A DNA stretch of 64,000 bases, from NCBI RefSeq assembly GCF_900106945.1, contig NZ_FNNE01000001.1, positions 124,001-188,000 of the forward strand, written 5' to 3'. The notes below the pieces were generated by a model that ran no database searches, was not told the origin of the DNA, and saw nothing but the letters and a program-made list of their open reading frames with translations. The DNA is from Marinobacter mobilis (GTDB lineage Bacteria > Pseudomonadota > Gammaproteobacteria > Pseudomonadales > Oleiphilaceae). Of this stretch, positions 60,460 through 64,000 are shown piece by piece (within the stretch, counting starts at the first letter, position 1; each line of letters begins with the position of its first letter). The translations under genes were made by a program, and so were the position numbers.

Positions 60460-61232
60460 TCCCTGCCTGGCGCGGCCTGACTTGCCTGATGGCGTTTACG
60501 CACAATGTCCCAGGACTGCTGGTAGCGCAGCAGTCGTTCCTTGGCCTTGGCCAGATCCGTGGCGCTGATGCCCCGTGGCAGCTTGTCGGGATGGCAGCTG
60601 GAGACCCGCTTGCGATAGGTCTGTTTGATGGATTTTAGTGAATCCCGCCGGGTAATCCCGAGCACTTTGCAGGCTTCTTCGTAGTTGGTGGGCTGGGGCA
60701 GGTTTTCCGGCTGGTAGGGCCACGCTTTGCAGGCGTAGCTGTCGAGCATATCTTCCACCACGCGGATATCCAGCCCCAGGTAGTCCACCGCATCTTCGCA
60801 ACGGTGGCGGCGGGGTTTGCCCGGCTTGCCGTGCAGCTGCGCAGCATGACACAGGCAGGCTGCGACTTTGAGGGCCTGGGTTGGCGACCAGTGTTGACTG
60901 AGCCGCAGCCGGATCGCTTTCATGGCGGGCAGGGTTTGGGCCTGCTTGCCTTTCTGAAACTGATGGATGGCCCGCTGTCGCTGTCGTGGCGACAGTTTCA
61001 GCGACTTGATCAGGGATTCGGTGAAGGCAATGTCGGCTTCGGTGACCCGGCCCTCCGCTTTTGCGATATAGCCGAGGAAGAAAAACAGGCTGGCCCGGCA
61101 CCAGCGTGGCAAACCCGTTCGGGCAAGCAGCTTGCTGGCCTGGTGGTCGCATGCGCTGAGGTTGTCCAGTAATTCGCCCACGGCGGATTCCAGGCGCGGG
61201 GGCAGCGGCAGTTCAAAGCGCTCGCGCATCAT
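60453..61232 (-). CDS. DjlA-like J-domain protein
   Basis: This 259-residue protein has an N-terminal TerB/DjlA-like helical domain (about 30-140) and a C-terminal J domain with the HPD motif in SCHPDKLP. It has no transmembrane helix, unlike E. coli DjlA. It overlaps murU by four bases and closes the amgK-murU operon; a link with cell-wall recycling is positional only. Confidence 0.88.
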   Translation of the reverse strand: MMRERFELPLPPRLESAVGELLDNLSACDHQASKLLARTGLPRWCRASLFFFLGYIAKAEGRVTEADIAFTESLIKSLKLSPRQRQRAIHQFQKGKQAQTLPAMKAIRLRLSQHWSPTQALKVAACLCHAAQLHGKPGKPRRHRCEDAVDYLGLDIRVVEDMLDSYACKAWPYQPENLPQPTNYEEACKVLGITRRDSLKSIKQTYRKRVSSCHPDKLPRGISATDLAKAKERLLRYQQSWDIVRKRHQASQAAPGRDQ

Positions 61233-61924
61233 GATGACCGTGTCCGGTGCTGGCGAAGCTGGCGATCAAGAGCCGCGAGCCGCTCCGGGGTGCCGATGTC
61301 GAGCCACTGTCCGTGATGGTGAAGGCCGGCAACCTGATCGCGGGCCATAGCTTGACGCAGCAAAGGCGCCAGCGGATGAAAGCCGGGCTCGAGGCTGTCG
61401 AACAGCGAGCGGTGGAGCAGGCTGATGCCGGCGAAGGTCAGTTTGGCGGGGCCATCACTGTGGACGAGGTTGTTGTCCCCAAGCTGGAAATCGCCCTCGG
61501 GGTTGTGTTCCGGGTTGTCGGTGAGAACCAGGACGGCGCGGATATCCGGGCTGCTTGGCGCTACCAGTTGCCTCAGGTCAAAGTCGCACCAGATATCACC
61601 ATTGATGACGACAAACCAGTCGTCGCCAGCGTCAGTGAGCAGAGGCAGGGCCTGGCGGATACCCCCGGCGGTTTCCAGTGGCTCCTGCTCGCGGGAGTAG
61701 TGGATCTGGACCTGATAGGCACTGCCGTCGCCCAAGGATTGCTCGATCTTGTCGCCGAGCCAGGCATGGTTGATCACGATGTCCCGGAACCCGGCGTCGT
61801 GTAAGCGTTGCAGGTGGTAGCCAATCAGTGGTTGGCCGCCAGCCTGCAGCAGGGGCTTGGGGACGGTCAGGGTGAGTGGACGCATACGTTCGCCCTTGCC
61901 GGCGGCGAGGATCATCGCTTTCAC
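61229..61924 (-). CDS. murU: N-acetylmuramate alpha-1-phosphate uridylyltransferase
   Basis: This 231-residue nucleotidyltransferase has the signature MILAAGKGERMRPLTLTVPKPLLQAGGQPLIGYHL and NGDIWCDFDL. Together with AmgK it salvages MurNAc into UDP-MurNAc, bypassing MurA, a route known in Pseudomonas (PP_0406) that reduces fosfomycin susceptibility. It overlaps amgK by four bases and the J-domain gene by four. Confidence 0.92.
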   Translation of the reverse strand: MKAMILAAGKGERMRPLTLTVPKPLLQAGGQPLIGYHLQRLHDAGFRDIVINHAWLGDKIEQSLGDGSAYQVQIHYSREQEPLETAGGIRQALPLLTDAGDDWFVVINGDIWCDFDLRQLVAPSSPDIRAVLVLTDNPEHNPEGDFQLGDNNLVHSDGPAKLTFAGISLLHRSLFDSLEPGFHPLAPLLRQAMARDQVAGLHHHGQWLDIGTPERLAALDRQLRQHRTRSS

Positions 61925-62943
61925 AGGCTGGCGGGCTCCGTGCCTTGAAGCTGTGTCTCAATGGCGGGCATCACGGTCTCCAGCAGCCACTCGTGGAAAT
62001 GGCGCAGCGCGCCCTGACGGGCACTGGCATCCACCAGGTACTGCACCGTACGGGGGATGTCGCCAAGGTAGCCGGTTTTGCCGTCCCGGATGGCAAGCCG
62101 GGCGAAAATGCCAGCGGCCTTGAGGTGCCGCTGCATGCCCATCAGTTCGAACCATTGGCGGAAGGTGGCTGCGTCGGCGTGATGAAGGCCAGCGTCCAGA
62201 CTCAGCTGACGGTAGTGCTCAAGCCAGCGTTCTACATCGGACTCGGGCCAGCGTACGTAGCAGTCCTTCAGCAGTGACACCAGGTCGTAAGTGATGGGGC
62301 CGCGGACGGCGTCCTGAAAATCGATCACACCGGGCCGGTCGGTATCGGGGCGAACCAGCAGGTTGCGGGAATGGTAATCGCGGTGAACAGTCACTTCCGG
62401 CTGGGCGAGGGCGCTTTCGCGCAGGAAGGTAAAGCTGGTGTCCAGCAGGCAGCGCTCACCGTTGCTCAGTTCCAGCCCCAGTTGCCGGGTCAGGAGCCAG
62501 TCCGGGAACAGGGCCATCTCCCGGTTCAGCAGGGCGTTGTCGTAGGGCGGCAGCGGGAACGCAGGGTCCGCCGGCAGCTGCTGAATGGACAGCAATTCGG
62601 CCATGGCTCCCCGGTAGCAGCGATCCGCGTTAGTCGCATCGAGCTGGCCGAGCAGTAACCGGTCGCCGAAATCTTCCAGCAACAGGAAACCCTGGGCCAG
62701 ATCCTGTTCCACCACCGCAGGAACCGCAACACCATGGCTGTGCCAGTGTCTGGCAATGGCGACAAACGGGTGGCAGTCTTCGTGCTCTGGTGGCGCATCC
62801 ATCACGATGAACGTGGTGTCGTGGTTGGTGACGCGGAAATAACGGCGAAAACTGGCGTCGCCGGAAACCGGCCGTGGTGAGGCCTGTGCCAGGCCGGGAA
62901 ATTGCCGGACCCAATCTGTCAGCTGAGAAAGTCGGATGTCCAT
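61921..62943 (-). CDS. amgK: Anomeric MurNAc/GlcNAc kinase
   Basis: This 340-residue aminoglycoside-phosphotransferase-fold kinase has the catalytic loop VHRDYHSRNLLV and the magnesium motif VIDFQDAVRGP. Together with adjacent murU it matches Pseudomonas AmgK, which phosphorylates recycled MurNAc or GlcNAc at C1. It is divergent from lptD. Confidence 0.92.
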   Translation of the reverse strand: MDIRLSQLTDWVRQFPGLAQASPRPVSGDASFRRYFRVTNHDTTFIVMDAPPEHEDCHPFVAIARHWHSHGVAVPAVVEQDLAQGFLLLEDFGDRLLLGQLDATNADRCYRGAMAELLSIQQLPADPAFPLPPYDNALLNREMALFPDWLLTRQLGLELSNGERCLLDTSFTFLRESALAQPEVTVHRDYHSRNLLVRPDTDRPGVIDFQDAVRGPITYDLVSLLKDCYVRWPESDVERWLEHYRQLSLDAGLHHADAATFRQWFELMGMQRHLKAAGIFARLAIRDGKTGYLGDIPRTVQYLVDASARQGALRHFHEWLLETVMPAIETQLQGTEPASL

Positions 62944-63035
62944 GGATGCAGGTTCTGGTTAGGGTGATTGATCGGATTAAGGCTGCAAAGCAGAAAAGTT
63001 AGCAGAAGGCAGTGGTGGCGGTAAAACGGTTTCCG

Positions 63036-63064
63036 TTAACAAGGTGGTATGGTGCGTGTAAACT
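63036..63064 (+). promoter_or_regulatory. candidate sigma-70 promoter of lptD
   Basis: TTAACA (63036-63041) and TAAACT (63059-63064) are separated by 17 bases, about 70 bases upstream of the likely lptD start. No sigma-E type -35/-10 pair is evident. Confidence 0.5.
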
Positions 63065-63136
63065 AGGCGGCTACCCAAGGGGGAGCCTGCCGTAGGCCCC
63101 CGGTTGCCATTCACCCAGCACAGGATCGCTGTTGAC

Positions 63137-64000
63137 GTGTCAGTTCCACCCAGCCAGTTTCGACGCTTTCGCCCTGCGCCGGGGAACGACGTGAAGTCCG
63201 GGGTAGCGACCGTTCTGGGGTCAGCCTTGCTGGCATTACTGACGGCTTCGCCGGCGCTGGCCGAGCCTTCCCTGACGGCGGCACAAATGGACTGGCGGCC
63301 CCGGGCGGAACTGCCCCAAGAGGTAGTCGCCGGCCTGCCACTGTTCTGTGAGGGGGGGTATCTGCCCTCGGTGGCAGGCCAGGGCAGCGTTCCGCTGCTG
63401 GGTTCAGCCAGTGGCGAGGCGGCCAGTGCCCTGCCGATATACGCCAGCGGCCTGTCGGCCCGGTACGAGATTGACCGAGCCCTGTATCTGGAAGGTGAAG
63501 TCCGGCTGCAGCAGGGGAATTTCGTGATGACCGGTGACCAGGCCCATTACGACCAGACCAGCGGCGCTGTAGCACTGTCCGGTGGACTGGTTAGCCGCGG
63601 TGACGGTTTTCTGCTCACAGGGGATGAAGCGCAATACGACACCGCCAGCGGCCAGTTTCGCCTCAATACGGCGACGTTCCTGCTGCATGAAGCCGAAATG
63701 CGCGGTACCGCCCAGACCCTGTCACGGGTGGCCGAGGATCAGGTACGGATTGAACAGGGGGTGTTGACCACCTGCGCCCCCGGGCGCAACGATTGGGCCA
63801 TTGTGGCGTCGGACATCGAACTGGATCGGGCCGAAGGTTTCGGGACTGCCCGGCATGTGCGCCTGGAGGTGCTGGATACCCCGGTGTTCTACTGGCCCTA
63901 TGCCAGCTTCCCGATTGACGATCGCCGCAAGTCGGGCTTCCTTTACCCTTCCTTTGGCACCTCCAACACCGGCAGCGGCCTGTACCTGTCGATACCTTAT
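63137..64000 (+). CDS. lptD: LPS-assembly protein LptD (5' part, runs off the window)
   Basis: I translated 288 codons to the right edge with no stop. LptD, with LptE, inserts LPS into the outer membrane. The mature N-terminal part shows OstA/LptA-like beta-jellyroll repeats (YLEGEVRLQQGNFVMTGDQA, GDEAQYDTASGQFRL) and the start of the barrel (YWPYASFPIDDRRKSGFLYP). Two GTG starts are in frame: 63137, and 63191, which begins directly at a classic signal peptide (MKSGVATVLGSALLALLTAS). The second may be the true start. A run of seven G lies at 63352-63358. The gene is adjacent to amgK as in Pseudomonas. Confidence 0.93.
   Translation, partial: MSVPPSQFRRFRPAPGNDVKSGVATVLGSALLALLTASPALAEPSLTAAQMDWRPRAELPQEVVAGLPLFCEGGYLPSVAGQGSVPLLGSASGEAASALPIYASGLSARYEIDRALYLEGEVRLQQGNFVMTGDQAHYDQTSGAVALSGGLVSRGDGFLLTGDEAQYDTASGQFRLNTATFLLHEAEMRGTAQTLSRVAEDQVRIEQGVLTTCAPGRNDWAIVASDIELDRAEGFGTARHVRLEVLDTPVFYWPYASFPIDDRRKSGFLYPSFGTSNTGSGLYLSIPY

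Noticed and set aside
59531-60505. Minus-strand Arg/Pro-rich ORF of 324 codons
   Set aside because: It is antisense to the DUF3530 gene; its composition is that of a GC-rich shadow frame.
63352-63358. G7 run in lptD as a phase-variation tract
   Set aside because: It is short, and lptD is normally essential, so frequent slippage is unlikely.

Overview
The window looks like chromosomal DNA of a GC-rich marine-type gammaproteobacterium, most probably Marinobacter or a close relative. This is inferred from gene content and gene order, because no rRNA is present. Several blocks keep the order I remember from Pseudomonas aeruginosa: hemB-ppk; fdx-coaD-laoABCR; engB-cytochrome c4-dsbA-phosphatase; rpmGB-radC-coaBC-dut-algC-argB; speD-osmC-crp(vfr); rpe-gph-trpE-GDC; and lptD with amgK-murU. 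Almost every base is coding. I saw no insertion sequence, prophage, CRISPR array, tRNA or rRNA.

Layout. 1-2.7 kb: a TetR-controlled AidB-like acyl-CoA dehydrogenase operon. 2.7-6.2 kb: hemB-ppk behind a near-consensus Pho box. 6.2-11.9 kb: ferredoxin, coaD and the long-chain alcohol/aldehyde oxidation genes laoABC with divergent laoR, separated by a perfect 16-bp palindrome. 11.9-15.2 kb: engB, cytochrome c4, dsbA and an EEP phosphatase, closed by a 21-bp perfect-stem terminator. 15.2-25.9 kb: ribosomal proteins L33/L28, radC, coaBC, dut, a membrane-anchored AlgC, then argB, an unknown envelope protein, argE and argA. 25.9-31.8 kb: a lipoprotein aminopeptidase, a 1258-residue PilZ-DUF1631-GGDEF-EAL protein and an orphan phosphoribulokinase. 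31.9-37.7 kb: isochorismatase/GlxA-type regulator, pirin, azoreductase, speD, OsmC and crp.

37.8-53.6 kb is the most accessory-looking part and lies between crp and trpC, which are neighbours in Pseudomonas. It holds a DUF2780 protein, a methyltransferase, several alpha/beta hydrolases, modEABC, a sterol-desaturase-like enzyme with a divergent AraC regulator, envelope lipoproteins, glutathione transferases, a diguanylate cyclase, an M14 peptidase and a DUF3365 haem protein. 53.7-59.3 kb is rpe-gph-[trpL]-trpE-trpG-trpD-trpC on the minus strand. An unannotated leader peptide with three Trp codons precedes trpE. 59.5-64 kb holds a DUF3530 protein, the peptidoglycan-recycling operon amgK-murU with a J-domain gene, and the start of lptD, which runs off the right edge.

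The clearest observations beyond routine annotation are regulatory: the trpL attenuator, the Pho box before hemB-ppk, the laoC/laoR palindrome, AraC-type tandem repeats at 45.2 kb, TATTCT half-sites before the DUF3365 gene, and a G9 tract inside the c-di-GMP protein gene. I did not find a convincing wholly new multi-gene system.
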